Origin: Hofstenia miamia
Taxonomy: Eukaryota > Xenacoelomorpha > Acoela
DNA: 64,000 nt
Direction: 5' to 3'
NCBI GenBank assembly: GCA_004352715.1
Contig: SCFE01000052.1
Span: 813,872-877,871 of the forward strand
The translations under genes were made by a program, and so were the position numbers. Below are positions 19,585 to 29,755 of this stretch, piece after piece; within the stretch, counting starts at the first letter, position 1, and each line of letters starts with the position of its first letter. Below the pieces are notes generated by a model. That model searched no databases. It worked only from the letters and a program-made list of their open reading frames with translations, and was not told where the DNA came from.

Positions 19585-21299
19585 TTATCCTCTTTTATTT
19601 CTTCTGTTTGTTCCAATTCGTCTTCATCTTCTAATAAGTCCTCCTCCTCAAAGTATGCTTCTTCCTCTTCAATAAAGTTAATTTGTCTTTTACAGTATCT
19701 CTTCGTGTGACCTTTTTTCCCACACGCCTGACATTTCAGGTCCTTTCTGTTTATACGCTTCACCATACCATCTTTCAATTTTATTTTGATAATTTCGTCC
19801 TTTAGTTTTCCATCATCGTCTTTCTTATTTTTATTTGTTCCAGTAACCATTGTTGGTACTACTTTCTTATTTTTATTTGTTCCGGCAACCATTGTTGGTA
19901 CTACTTTCGTTATTGACGATTTCTCATTGATTCGGGCATTATTTTCCATCATAACTTGTATTCCTAGACCTTTCCTTATCATTCTTTCAAGGGAATCATC
20001 AGCGTCACACTTAATTTCGAATTGTTGCCTTATCGGCTCTGGTAACCCTTTGCATATATGAGAAAATAGGTCATATTTAGAATACGTGCTCTCTCTTGAA
20101 CTAAGTTTTAGCAGTCTCTCCACCTGTGACATATAGTTTCGTAAATCTTCTCGTTTGTTCATCTTTAAACTATTCAATAACATACGATACTGGCTTTTGA
20201 AGCTCTCATCATCATAATATCTTTGGTACTCTCCAATTAATTTTTTGTAATCAGATTTAGTTTCTAAATCCAACACTAAATAATGCTGGTAAGCTGCTCC
20301 TCCTAGATACAAGGGGAATCTCGCCGCCACTTGTTTTTGTATGACTTTTCTCTCCTTCATGCTCATTTTGAACATTTGAATCCATTCTTTAAATGTAGGC
20401 GAATAGCTATCAACTCTCCCCGTAAATTTCGGGAGTATTGCTTTACATGCTGGTGTCTCACTATCTTCTTCTTCCGATAGTATCGTTTCTTCATATATCG
20501 GCTTTCTGTCCATTGTACTCTTACATTTCTCCTTTACTTGTTTTGTTATGTTTACAACTAGCTTTTCAACAAATTCGTCTTCTGTCTGACAATTTCTATA
20601 TATTTCAGACTGTCCTTCCTCTATTGGTACACTTCTGCTCAATTTTTCCGGTTCTTGTATTACTGTGTTTTTAATCACTTTGACACCATTTTGCTCTTCT
20701 TCATTCGCTAATGTCGTTAATCGAATTTTGTCCTTTAAATCATCTATCTGAAGTTGTTTTAAAATATTGTCTTCTCTCAGGTTCACGTTCTCTTCGTGCA
20801 TTTGAGTAATCATTTTCTTTAGATTCTCACTCTGCATTTTTATTTCATTATTCGCCTCTATTAATTTTTCGATTTGTTTCTGAAAAACATTCCTTTGCTC
20901 CGTCAACCTAGAGCTCGTATCTTGCATAATTTCTTCGATCCGTTTGTCTTTTTCAGCATTCGCTAATTCTATCTCGAACATCCTTTGAGTTAAGTTTTCT
21001 ATTTGTAACATTAACTCCCGTCTTTCATTATTATTATCCTCTATTATTCTCCTTAGCTCCATTGTCGACAGTGCTGCACCTTCATTTTCCTGCTGTAAAA
21101 CTATCTCTGTTGGGGAATTTTGACTCTCGGGGGATGTATTAACAATCGCTGGGGTTGTTTGATTTTGGGGTGTCCTTTGCGTTTTGGCTTTAGTCCTTTG
21201 CTTTTTCCTTGAATTTACCATTTTCATATTTACTAGAGGCAATTGTGTAATGGTGTCCTTCACTGGTATCATGTACTCAAGGTTACTATTGTTCATCAT
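19575..21299 (-). CDS. gag: E1 gag polyprotein, 574 aa
   Basis: ATG at 21299 is the first of two adjacent ATGs. Domains: a basic N-terminus, a long coiled coil (about residues 95-205), an acidic linker, a capsid-like retrotransposon gag region (LPKFTGRVD to IRKGLGIQ, about 290-455), and a CX2CX4HX4C zinc knuckle at 523-536 (CQACGKKGHTKRYC). The C-terminus is very acidic. A 14-aa unit (PTMVxGTNKNKK) is present twice here and once in E2, which explains the 574 versus 560 aa lengths. The role is assembly of the cytoplasmic particle and RNA packaging. It ends at TAG overlapping the frameshift site. Confidence 0.93.
   Translation of the reverse strand: MMNNSNLEYMIPVKDTITQLPLVNMKMVNSRKKQRTKAKTQRTPQNQTTPAIVNTSPESQNSPTEIVLQQENEGAALSTMELRRIIEDNNNERRELMLQIENLTQRMFEIELANAEKDKRIEEIMQDTSSRLTEQRNVFQKQIEKLIEANNEIKMQSENLKKMITQMHEENVNLREDNILKQLQIDDLKDKIRLTTLANEEEQNGVKVIKNTVIQEPEKLSRSVPIEEGQSEIYRNCQTEDEFVEKLVVNITKQVKEKCKSTMDRKPIYEETILSEEEDSETPACKAILPKFTGRVDSYSPTFKEWIQMFKMSMKERKVIQKQVAARFPLYLGGAAYQHYLVLDLETKSDYKKLIGEYQRYYDDESFKSQYRMLLNSLKMNKREDLRNYMSQVERLLKLSSRESTYSKYDLFSHICKGLPEPIRQQFEIKCDADDSLERMIRKGLGIQVMMENNARINEKSSITKVVPTMVAGTNKNKKVVPTMVTGTNKNKKDDDGKLKDEIIKIKLKDGMVKRINRKDLKCQACGKKGHTKRYCKRQINFIEEEEAYFEEEDLLEDEDELEQTEEIKEDNLN
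19578..19584 (-). promoter_or_regulatory. -1 frameshift heptamer U-UUA-AAU before the gag stop (E1)
   Basis: In the gag frame the minus strand reads AAT TTA AAT TAG. U-UUA-AAU fits the X-XXY-YYZ slippery rule, and slipping by -1 enters the pol frame, which is closed just upstream (TAA) and open downstream. A GC-rich stretch with a possible GGAG/CTCC stem begins about 5 nt after the stop. E2 has the same heptamer. Confidence 0.8.
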
Positions 21300-21438
21300 C
21301 TTCTTGCTTGTTTACTTCTTTATTTTTGAGCGAGAAGAAACAACTATCTTAACCCACTCGTAGTCTCGTAATTTTTCATACACTTTCGTTAACTATTACA
21401 CCATCTGTGTTTCTCTCCTTTGTGCACGCTCTTTAAGC

Positions 21439-21455
21439 GCCTGTCACGGTCACCA
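21439..21455 (-). other. Primer-binding site of E1
   Basis: Minus strand TGGTGACCGTGACAGGC directly after LTR2. It begins with TGG and nearly matches the E0 site. Confidence 0.8.
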
Positions 21456-22824
21456 TGTAGAATCATGCCAACTCGCTGTGATGGCGATACTTAGAGAAAA
21501 CTATTACTTTTCTTAGATTAAACATAAAGCGAAGTTGACACTTTTCCGATTTCTCTCCTTTATGATAAGTATGTGGTTTATTAAACTTAGTTAATATACA
21601 AGAGCATTTGTAGCTACTTAACTTACTCAACTTATTTAGGTAAAGCAGAGATACTGGAAGACAGGATCGACACTTAGAAGTAGACGTGCATATCCAGGAA
21701 CACATCCGCCAGCTGCATCTTACCAATGGAACTGCCACTGCGATGTAGAGAACAATAATGGAATGGTAATGTGGATAGCAAACTCAGTGTGATGGGATTT
21801 GCAACTACTTGATAATTTAGTGCATTGATTGCTTTTGTTATTGCGAACTAATGCAATAAACGAAGTGGCACAACCATGCTGCTGTGGTAGCTTGTTATGA
21901 GGCCCTACATGTAATAACCCTACATATATAGAAATATATAACAGCCCTGGATACATGTAAACAATCAATGCAGTCAGCAGAAAACGATAATGAGAAGTCG
22001 GCCAGAGGTCTACCATATAACACATTGAGCAATATGTAATGACCATTAAATAAACTATGTGTAATATGATATAGAAACACAATTGTAATAACCATCTGAA
22101 TATAAACATTATTAAATCTTCAACCGTCATGTAGCATAATGAATGTAATAAATAACTCGAGTTCGTCGATGAAATACTTGACATGTAAAACCTACAGGCT
22201 GCGATAACAAGTTCGGGCATGCAATGACAATCAGGAAAGCTATAATGGTAAAAAACTCCTATACCTATCCGTAACCTAAGAGCACACCAGGTAACTACAG
22301 CTGTCGCCCTCCCCGCTGTGGAATAGCTATTAGGAGGCTGCTCCAGCATACCTTTAACCGAATGTGGGAACCACTGTACAATTACCCTAGCTCGTGAACG
22401 TTTAGCTTTCCATCAGAATATATAAAATAACCTGACAAAAGAAAATGAATCCAAAGTAGATTTGCTCATCATTAATTACATCCGGTTTATTATATTTATA
22501 GCACTTGGTGATAAACAACTAAATACTCGACAAGTACCTGTTAATCTTTCTTGTTGACAGTTTTTCCCTCGCTTTAATATTTCTGCTAATTTTATGCAAC
22601 ATCAGCTTTAATTTGACTATGCTGTTTGACCATCTTTTGTTTTGTGAAATACTGTCGAGTATAATTTTAGATATAATTGCACAAAACATTTACAAAGTGA
22701 AAATAATCAATCCTATCATGATTTACAATTTAATCATTATAATCAATAATAATTTTAGTCTTTGTTTCCTTAATCTTTTTCTCTCATTTTGACCAATCAT
22801 GATAGTTTGATAGATTATGTCACA
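21456..22824 (-). repeat. LTR2 (shared by E1 and E2), 1369 bp
   Basis: Same length and termini as LTR1, with about seven substitutions (for example in the stretch matching 11534-11552). It is the 3' LTR of E2 (PPT at 22825) and the 5' LTR of E1 (PBS at 21439-21455) at once. Confidence 0.93.
21720..22349 (-). CDS. Same open frame inside LTR2, 209 aa (uncertain)
   Basis: The translation equals that of the frame in LTR1, as expected from LTR identity, so it is not independent evidence of selection. See the LTR1 entry for the features. Confidence 0.25.
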   Translation of the reverse strand: MLEQPPNSYSTAGRATAVVTWCALRLRIGIGVFYHYSFPDCHCMPELVIAACRFYMSSISSTNSSYLLHSLCYMTVEDLIMFIFRWLLQLCFYIILHIVYLMVITYCSMCYMVDLWPTSHYRFLLTALIVYMYPGLLYISIYVGLLHVGPHNKLPQQHGCATSFIALVRNNKSNQCTKLSSSCKSHHTEFAIHITIPLLFSTSQWQFHW

Positions 22825-22835
22825 CTCCTCCTCCA
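22825..22835 (-). other. Polypurine tract of E2
   Basis: Same TGGAGGAGGAG next to LTR2, identical to E1. Confidence 0.8.
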
Positions 22836-22841
22836 GCGTAG

Positions 22842-23204
22842 CTAATTAAGGATGACCACTCTTTCTCCATGTACCATTTCGGCCGCCTTTTTGATTATCT
22901 CACTAGCTTCTTTCATTTCCCATGTGGTGTTTTCGTACGATTCATCTTTAGTAATTTTTAACACGACGTCTTTCTCTGTAGTTAGCATCTTTTTATGTCT
23001 CAAAAATGATGGGTTCTTTAGAGATCTTGCTATTGTGCACATACTACATAGTTCATTTAATTTCTCGTTGAATATCTCATAGTGTTTTCTGTAGAGTTTC
23101 ATACCCTTTATTGCTATCATCAATGTCATAATCGCATCTATCCTGCTGGTATGTGCCAAATCTGGGTGGATTGTAGTGTTTGGGTAGAAGAATTCATAAG
23201 TCGA
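22842..23204 (-). CDS. E2 ORF5: in-frame continuation after the ORF4 UGA
   Basis: Identical to the E1 copy, again directly downstream of TGA TCG and in the ORF4 frame, without an ATG near its start. The two copies match exactly from the LTR through this ORF into the last codons of ORF4, so its intactness in both is not independent evidence. Features are given at the E1 copy. Confidence 0.5.
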   Translation of the reverse strand, partial: STYEFFYPNTTIHPDLAHTSRIDAIMTLMIAIKGMKLYRKHYEIFNEKLNELCSMCTIARSLKNPSFLRHKKMLTTEKDVVLKITKDESYENTTWEMKEASEIIKKAAEMVHGERVVILN

Positions 23205-24920
23205 TCATAATGATTTCAATATTGATGCCTCGTCATAGAACGCACTTATGTTTTCTAAAACTTCTTCCTCAGTGATATTTTCCGGTTCATTCTTTCCTAG
23301 TCTTACCATGGTAATGATTTCTACTCTTCTCATTACATCGTAGTATCGATATTGCGAGCTCCAAAGTTCTCCCCATACAATGTCGTTAATTCCTGAGAAC
23401 AATATTACAGTTTGCGTCGATCTTTTTTCGATTTCTTCTCGGACTTTCTTGATCTGTTTGTTTATCAGTTCTCCTTCCTTGTAGAGATCGTAGGGTGTTA
23501 CTTGCCCTTCTATAAAAACTCTCTCTTTATTGTCATTTTTCAATAAAATTTCTTTCGACTTTTTGTAGCGTTCATCATTAACGATTCTTTCAGCTGCTTG
23601 TCTACTGTTAACGTACGTGTTTTCTTCATGCCACATTGCTTTAATTGCTCTCTTTTCTTTTAATCGCCAAGTTGGTAACAGCATCGGTATAAAGATTGTC
23701 GGCGGTGGCGTACATTTTAAGATTGTCGTCATTGTTTTTTCCTCTATGGCTTTGTAAGTGCCTTGCATCTCTGCCGTTGTGGCCATTCTGAATGTCGCAG
23801 GATAATTATTTTTAGACTTCTTAATATTCTCCCAAAAAGTATCCGTTAGACCATTTTTCATCAAATTTTGTGCAGTTTCAGGCTTTATTACTATCTTAGA
23901 AGTTATACATTCTATGTCCACTGCAATTTGATTTTGCGGTTCTAATAATTCATCAATCTCTTGCCTTGTAAAAGCTTCGGTACACAGTACTTTAATTAGT
24001 GATTTGGTTTCTCTTTTGTACACTTCACCAAATATTCTTTGTACTATGTTATTCTTTCGTTCTCGTCGCACCGTAATTTCTACTAACAATCTTTTGTCGT
24101 CTGTGTCGACCCATGATAACTCACTGGGCTCTTGTTCACCCCATTTCTCTAAATTTACTTTATCAATTACTCGCTGCGTGTTTGGTGTCAAAGCTATATC
24201 AGTAGATTGTAACAGCTTCTCTTCCATAAGCATTTCTTCCTTACTTTTACTCACCATCTCGATGATTTCAATAGGACAATTCTTTCCTTCTCTCCGCATT
24301 GTTTCTGAACGTTTAATAATCTTGGTGTACGCACACTGAGGATAATTTTTCAGATATTTTCTTATCTCTTTTGTGATTACCTCGTGAATTTTCTTTTCTT
24401 CCACCAGTTTTATCATTTGTAACGTTTCTGCGTGCTCCCTTCTGATCAAATTTCGAGTTGTTAGCCACGGTTGGTATTTAAGTGCTCTAAGTTTCGTGTT
24501 GGAAGTCGCGCCCCACATATACTTCTTTGTTTCATCAGTTAGAATTTCGATCTCACTGGGACAAATACCTGTTTTGTTCGCTAATTCGATTATACTAGGT
24601 CTTCCCAGTGTGTGTTGCTGCATTAACAATCTCGTAAAATGTTTCTCGAATCTCTGTTGTACTTTTTTCGTGGGGGACAGCGGTAGTATTTCCACGTTCT
24701 GCAGTAGCCATTGCTTAATGTTTGTGGGGATCGGTGCTACTGCTATTTCGAATTTCTTCTGTCGAGCGATCTGTCGCCTCTCCTTTCTCATCATCGGCAG
24801 TACTAACTTGTCGTTGTATGTTAGTGCGATTGCTAGTACCCAAATAGCTGTTCTTGCTCTAATTTCTGGTGCGTTGATCTCTTCAAACATCTGAGTTTTA
24901 AAATTTCTTTTAGCCTCCAT
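23205..24920 (-). CDS. E2 ORF4, intact 571-aa protein of unknown function
   Basis: ATG at 24920 begins an uninterrupted frame to TGA 23205-23207. The product is charged (Lys, Glu, Arg) and Ile-rich, mostly helical in character, with no signal peptide, membrane helix, zinc motif or recognised family. Near residues 500-510, VILFSGINDIVWGE looks like the GxND block of SGNH hydrolases. The matching D-x-x-H candidate (DLAH) is in ORF5 beyond the UGA, so ORF4+ORF5 could be one protein. It sits where retroviruses carry env. Conservation against the E1 copy is high, with mostly single substitutions. Confidence 0.8.
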   Translation of the reverse strand: MEAKRNFKTQMFEEINAPEIRARTAIWVLAIALTYNDKLVLPMMRKERRQIARQKKFEIAVAPIPTNIKQWLLQNVEILPLSPTKKVQQRFEKHFTRLLMQQHTLGRPSIIELANKTGICPSEIEILTDETKKYMWGATSNTKLRALKYQPWLTTRNLIRREHAETLQMIKLVEEKKIHEVITKEIRKYLKNYPQCAYTKIIKRSETMRREGKNCPIEIIEMVSKSKEEMLMEEKLLQSTDIALTPNTQRVIDKVNLEKWGEQEPSELSWVDTDDKRLLVEITVRRERKNNIVQRIFGEVYKRETKSLIKVLCTEAFTRQEIDELLEPQNQIAVDIECITSKIVIKPETAQNLMKNGLTDTFWENIKKSKNNYPATFRMATTAEMQGTYKAIEEKTMTTILKCTPPPTIFIPMLLPTWRLKEKRAIKAMWHEENTYVNSRQAAERIVNDERYKKSKEILLKNDNKERVFIEGQVTPYDLYKEGELINKQIKKVREEIEKRSTQTVILFSGINDIVWGELWSSQYRYYDVMRRVEIITMVRLGKNEPENITEEEVLENISAFYDEASILKSL

Positions 24921-24986
24921 TTCGTACGCTCTTCTTATCTCGTATAATATGGTTTCCGTGCTTTTATGATACTTCTTGGTTGGCGA

Positions 24987-26610
24987 TCATATGTCTATTT
25001 TTGGCCACTCTTCATGCGTAGGCTTATCTGCTTTAATCTCCAACCATACTGTCGCTATCTTCTGTAAATGTTTGGGTGTTTGATTTAGGCTACACTTCAA
25101 GAATATATTTCCAGTTTCTTCCAAGTTTTCATTTGTTCTGAGCAATTCCATTGTGCGTGTTTGGTAGTACATATCCATTGCAATTTTAGGTTCTACCATA
25201 ATTCTTTCCGCCGGTGCCATTTCATTAATTTGTAAATCCACTTTTATGTATTCAGATATTTTCATCGTACCACTATCTAATGTAAACAGATTATCTAGCT
25301 TATTTTCCAACTCTTTTATACATTTCGGCAACTCCTCTGCTTTTTGTGTAACAACTATTATTACCCTCGCTTTATTTTTCTTAGCTATTTTGAGAGTTTC
25401 TTCTATGTTGATCTGCAGTCTTTTTGATGCTATTTCAGTATCTTTCACAAAATAAACTATCGTGAGATGCTTCTTATCTAGGTTGACTTGTTCACATTCA
25501 TCTATAATCTTATCTTTATTTTTAGTTAGCTTTTGTACGTCTTTCATCATAAACTGTTCATCAAATGTAATGTGGACTGTGCTTTTGAAGTACGGTCTGT
25601 TAAATTGTTCTTTCATGTCCTCTTTATATGCTATTATTGTGTTACAGGTTGGACGATTCTTCTTATCAATAACTATCGGAATTGCGTAGCTCTCATTTTC
25701 CTTGGTGGAAGTACTATTTCTTATTAGCCTCTTAGTTTCTGGCGACAGATTATCGTATGAATTGTATCTCATCTTTCTGTTTGCTATAAAATAGGGATGT
25801 ATTCGTTCTCTTCCTATTTTTGTCATGCGGCTCTCTCTCTCTTCCGATCGCGACGATTTCGTTGTTGTTGACGCTTGTCTGTACGAAAATATTCCTGAGC
25901 TGGTCGTGGGAATCGAACTCGTTGATGGTATCTGCGATGTATCCATTTCTGAGTCGTCACTTACTGGTTGTGTATCCCAGCTTTCCATAGCTACTGAAGT
26001 TATTTCCTCACCGCCCTTTATTTGGCTTTGAGTACTTGTGGATGCTGTTTCCTCACCGCCCTTTAATCGGCTTTGAGTACTTGTTGATTCCATTTCCTCT
26101 TTGCCCTTTAATTGGCATCGAGTACTGCTGGATGTTGAAGGGGAGTGTGCATAATTCGATATTTCCAACCTCACGCCCTTTAATTGGCGATCAGTATCTT
26201 GTAGATGGCCCTCATTTACCCGCCTGCCCTTTAATTGACATTTGGTAGAGGGTGAATTTTCTTTTATTGTCTCCATCCTCATACCCTTTATTCGGTAATC
26301 GGATTGAGGAGACCTCCTCCTTAATCGTCCTCTCTTATTTGTAAGTGTCATCTGCTCTGTCGTCATACCCTTTAATTGGTAATCGGACTGTGGAAGCTCT
26401 TCTTCTTACTTTTCGTCTCTTATTACTAGGTGTTGGATTCTCCATCGTCATGCCCTTTATTTGGCAATCAGATTGTGGAGATCTAGTTTTGCTAGTTGAG
26501 CTCATTGATGTGTCCTCTGTCCTCACGTCCTTTATTCGACGATCGGTCTGCGGACTTCTTCTTCTTCTCACTCTCCTCGATTTCATCAGTGATCGTTGTG
26601 TTTGTTTCAT
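24987..26610 (-). pseudogene. E2 ORF3, frameshifted
   Basis: Starts at ATG 26610, overlapping the end of E2 pol. One extra A near 26394 (relative to E1) shifts the frame in the repeat array. The frame is regained at 26366 and runs open to TGA 24987-24989. The Arg codon that is TGA in E1 is CGA here. The rest matches E1: basic repeat array, Ser-rich linker, and the conserved NRPYFKSTVHITF to ISE-IKVDLQIN domain. ORF4 follows in the same frame 66 nt after the TGA. Confidence 0.75.
25980..26600 (-). repeat. [QR][LI]KG coding repeat array in E2 ORF3
   Basis: Same units and order as in E1 (SQIKGG, SRLKGG, CQLKG, DRQLKG, CQLKG, DYRIKG, QLKG, DCQIKG, DRRIKD). The unit that reads CQLMG in E1 is CQLKG here. 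Confidence 0.75.
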
Positions 26611-29600
26611 ATTTCCTAAATTCAGTTACTAAATTAATATCCCATATTTCTGGGTCATATTTCAATTTATTTTTTGCTGCCCTCTGGGGCATTACTCTTC
26701 TTTCAACTTTGAGTTCCCCTTTCTCGGGTCTATATTCTTCTTGAAATTCTTCTTCATGCACACTATCCAAATCGTCCATTTCAGCATATGTACCATCATC
26801 AACCTGTACAATTTTAAACTCTGCATTTTTGTCAAGAGTTACTTGTTCTATGTTTACCGTTGCACGTTTTAAATTTTGAAAGTGTAATATTTGTCTCTCA
26901 TTCAATTTATAATTATTATTGGGTAGTGTTTGTATAACTGTGAATGGCCCTGACCACTGTGTTTTAAGTTTTCTTACCTGGTTCACGTCTTGTGTTCTCA
27001 TTAGATGGTATGCGTAAACCTTATCTCCTACCCTGTGTGGTTCACCATATATCTTTTTGTTAAAGTTTCTTTCTTGCCTTATCGCTGATTTCTTTGTGTT
27101 ATGGCACATAGCTTCGTGGATTCCAGTTATCTGATCTTTTAATTTTCTTACATACTCGCTATCTGGCTTTTCAGAGTACATATGATATTGCATCAATATC
27201 GGCGTTGTCGCTTCTCTACCATACATAGCCTTATATGGCGTCATTCCCATTGTCGAGTGTACTGATGTATTATAGAAATACTCAACTATTTCCAATACTT
27301 CACTCCAATCTCTTCCTCTGATTCTGGACATTAATACTCTTATTAGTTTTATCATCATTCTATTTAATCTTTCCACTGCCCCATTTGCTTGTGGATGATA
27401 TGCGGTCGTTTTTTCTGTTAATATCTCCATCTGTTTAGTAATTTCTTCAAATAGTTTACTTTCAAATTGAACGCCCCTCTCCGATATTATTGTTTGCATT
27501 GGTCCGAATTTTAGGATCCACTCCTTCATGATTTTATCGGCTACTACTTTTGCGGTTGTTGAGTCTAACAGTATCATTCGAGCATATTTTGTAAAGTTAT
27601 CAACTAAAACTAATATATACTGATAACCTTCGTCATCTTGAGATAATTTTTCTAAATCCACATGAACGATTTCGTTGGGTGCTGTTGCTATGATTTTCTC
27701 AAGCGGCGCAATCTGTACCAGGAAATGACTCTTATTATTTATAAGACATGTATTGCATTTGTTAATAACATCTTCCACTGTTCTTCAAATACTCGTTGTT
27801 ATAAATCGAGCGTTAAAGGTATTTTTCGTCTGTATTATCCCTAAATGTCCATTTTCATGTATTTTCCGAACTAATTCCCTTTTGTAGTATTCAGGGATCA
27901 CTATCCTTAACGTCTTTCCTTTTATATACAAAAGACCATTTCTGTTTACCTTCCACTTGTATCTTTGAAAGTAACTTTTGGCTTCTTTTCCCATTGACCA
28001 CTCATCATTGTTCAATTTGTCTCTTATGTCTTTCAATATTAAATCAGTTTTTTGTTTCTCAATAATATCCTTTTCAGATATTTCCTCCTTAATTATTATC
28101 GGCATTATGGCATTACCTTTCTTATCCGTATTAATTTCAGGGAGTTCGGTGTATTCATTATGTGACATAAACTGGAATTGTTTCTTTTCGCCATCCACCC
28201 TTTCCATATCTCTCTGATATTCTGGCAACGCTGTCCAAAAGTCCGCATTCTTATGTAATGTTCCTTTTCAGTGTTCTATATTAAATTTAAATTCGTTTAA
28301 ATACTCAATCCATCTTGATACAATTGATGACTTATCACCCGAAAACTTCTTAAGCCACGCTAATCCACTGTTATCAGTTCTCACTTTAAACGTTTGTCCT
28401 ATTAAAAAATACCGGAATTTTTTTATGCTTTCTATGAGCGCCAACATTTCCAATTTTGTTGATCCATAATTTTCCTCACTCTGTTTTAGTTTCCGACTAA
28501 AAAATTGTATGGGCACTTCTTTACCATCCTTGATTTGGCCCAAACACGCCCCTATCGCGACGTTACTTGAGTCACAATCCAGAATGAATTCTTTATCATA
28601 GTCTGGTGTGTTCAGTGATGGCATTTTGCTTAATTCGTCTTTTATATTAGTTAACTGCTCTTCTTCTCTCCATGTCCATTCAAAAACCCTATTCTTTTTT
28701 AACAATTCCGTCATCCTACTAGTTTTATGAGCCACATTGGATATAAAGGAACCATAATAGTTGATAAAACCCATAATCCGCTGTAAGTCTTTTTTGTTTT
28801 CAGACTACTAATGTTTTGAATCATTTCTCTTGCATTGTTTTTCATTCGTATTTCACCTTTTCGGATTTGTCTCCCCAGGATAAAATATTCTTGCATGTCT
28901 TTTTAATATTACTACCAATTGTTTTCTTTCTTCCACACTTAGGTGTTGATACTCCTCTTCTGTTATTTCTGGTATTTGGTACTCCTCGTTTTCTTCTTGT
29001 ATTATATTAATTGCCTTGTTCACCATCATTTTCTCAGTCTTTACTTTCTTCCCTTTTAGCTTCAGAATGTCCTTTTTTATATTAACAACATGATTAGTCG
29101 CGTTTAACATCGGTATCATTCCTTTGCCATTTTTTACCACACACAAACTTGACGGTATCGAAACTTTTTTCGTGTTTATACCTTTTTGATCATATATCAT
29201 AACCTCACACATCACATCATTTTCCGTTTCTATCTTACACATTTTCCAATTATTCGATAGAATCTTTACGTCTTCTGTTAATCGGAATTCTATAGTTTCT
29301 GTGCCTTGCTTTTCTTCACAAGTTGTTACCATTTCTTCTTGGACCAATATCGTCTTGTTGGTATAGTCAATAATACATTTATTATTCATCAAAAAATCAT
29401 TTCCTAATATTACTTCATAGGGGAGCGCATTTTTTTCTGTCTCTATTACTGTGAATGTTTGCAAAAACGTAGTGGTGTGAATGTTTGCAAGTACTTCCAG
29501 TAATTTCCCTTTGGTATCAATGTAATCTCCTGATGCATTGAGTAATCTGCTCTTTTCGATTTCCAGTTTTCTATTATCAATTCCTATTTTCTCCACACAT

Positions 29601-29755
29601 TCATCAGTAATAATTGATATTACTGCTCCCGTATCTATAGTTGCTTTGACCATCACTCCGTTTATTACAACTGTAATTGTATTAGTCTTGATTAGGTCTG
29701 TTACAATTAACACGGGCGCACGTTTTACAGGAGGCGGCGCTCCCTCTAATTTAAA
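26492..29755 (-). pseudogene. pol: E2 pol, RT core deleted
   Basis: The protease and the start of pol are open at 29755-28853 (DTGA, ILGNDFL). At about 28880 the sequence jumps from the point matching E1 18040 to that matching about 18710, deleting roughly 670 bp that encode DFRKLN through YIDD. RNase H (28774-28268) and integrase (28228-26492) follow. Two TGA codons (28268-28270 and 27785-27787) replace CGA of E1, and a one-base loss near 28795 shifts frame. Integrase D, D and E residues remain. Where E1 has ISDRG, this copy has ISERG, a loss of one catalytic Asp. The product cannot reverse transcribe, so the element would depend on a partner. Confidence 0.9.

Larger units (their letters stand above)
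10618..22824 (-). mobile_element. E1: gypsy-type element with intact gag and pol
   Basis: LTR2 (5') to LTR1 (3') on the minus strand, 12.2 kb. PBS, gag, frameshift site, pol, ORF3, ORF4, ORF5 and PPT are all present. Gag and pol are open. ORF3 has one nonsense codon and ORF4 one single-base frameshift. Near-identical LTRs suggest a fairly recent insertion or recent homogenisation. Confidence 0.9.
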
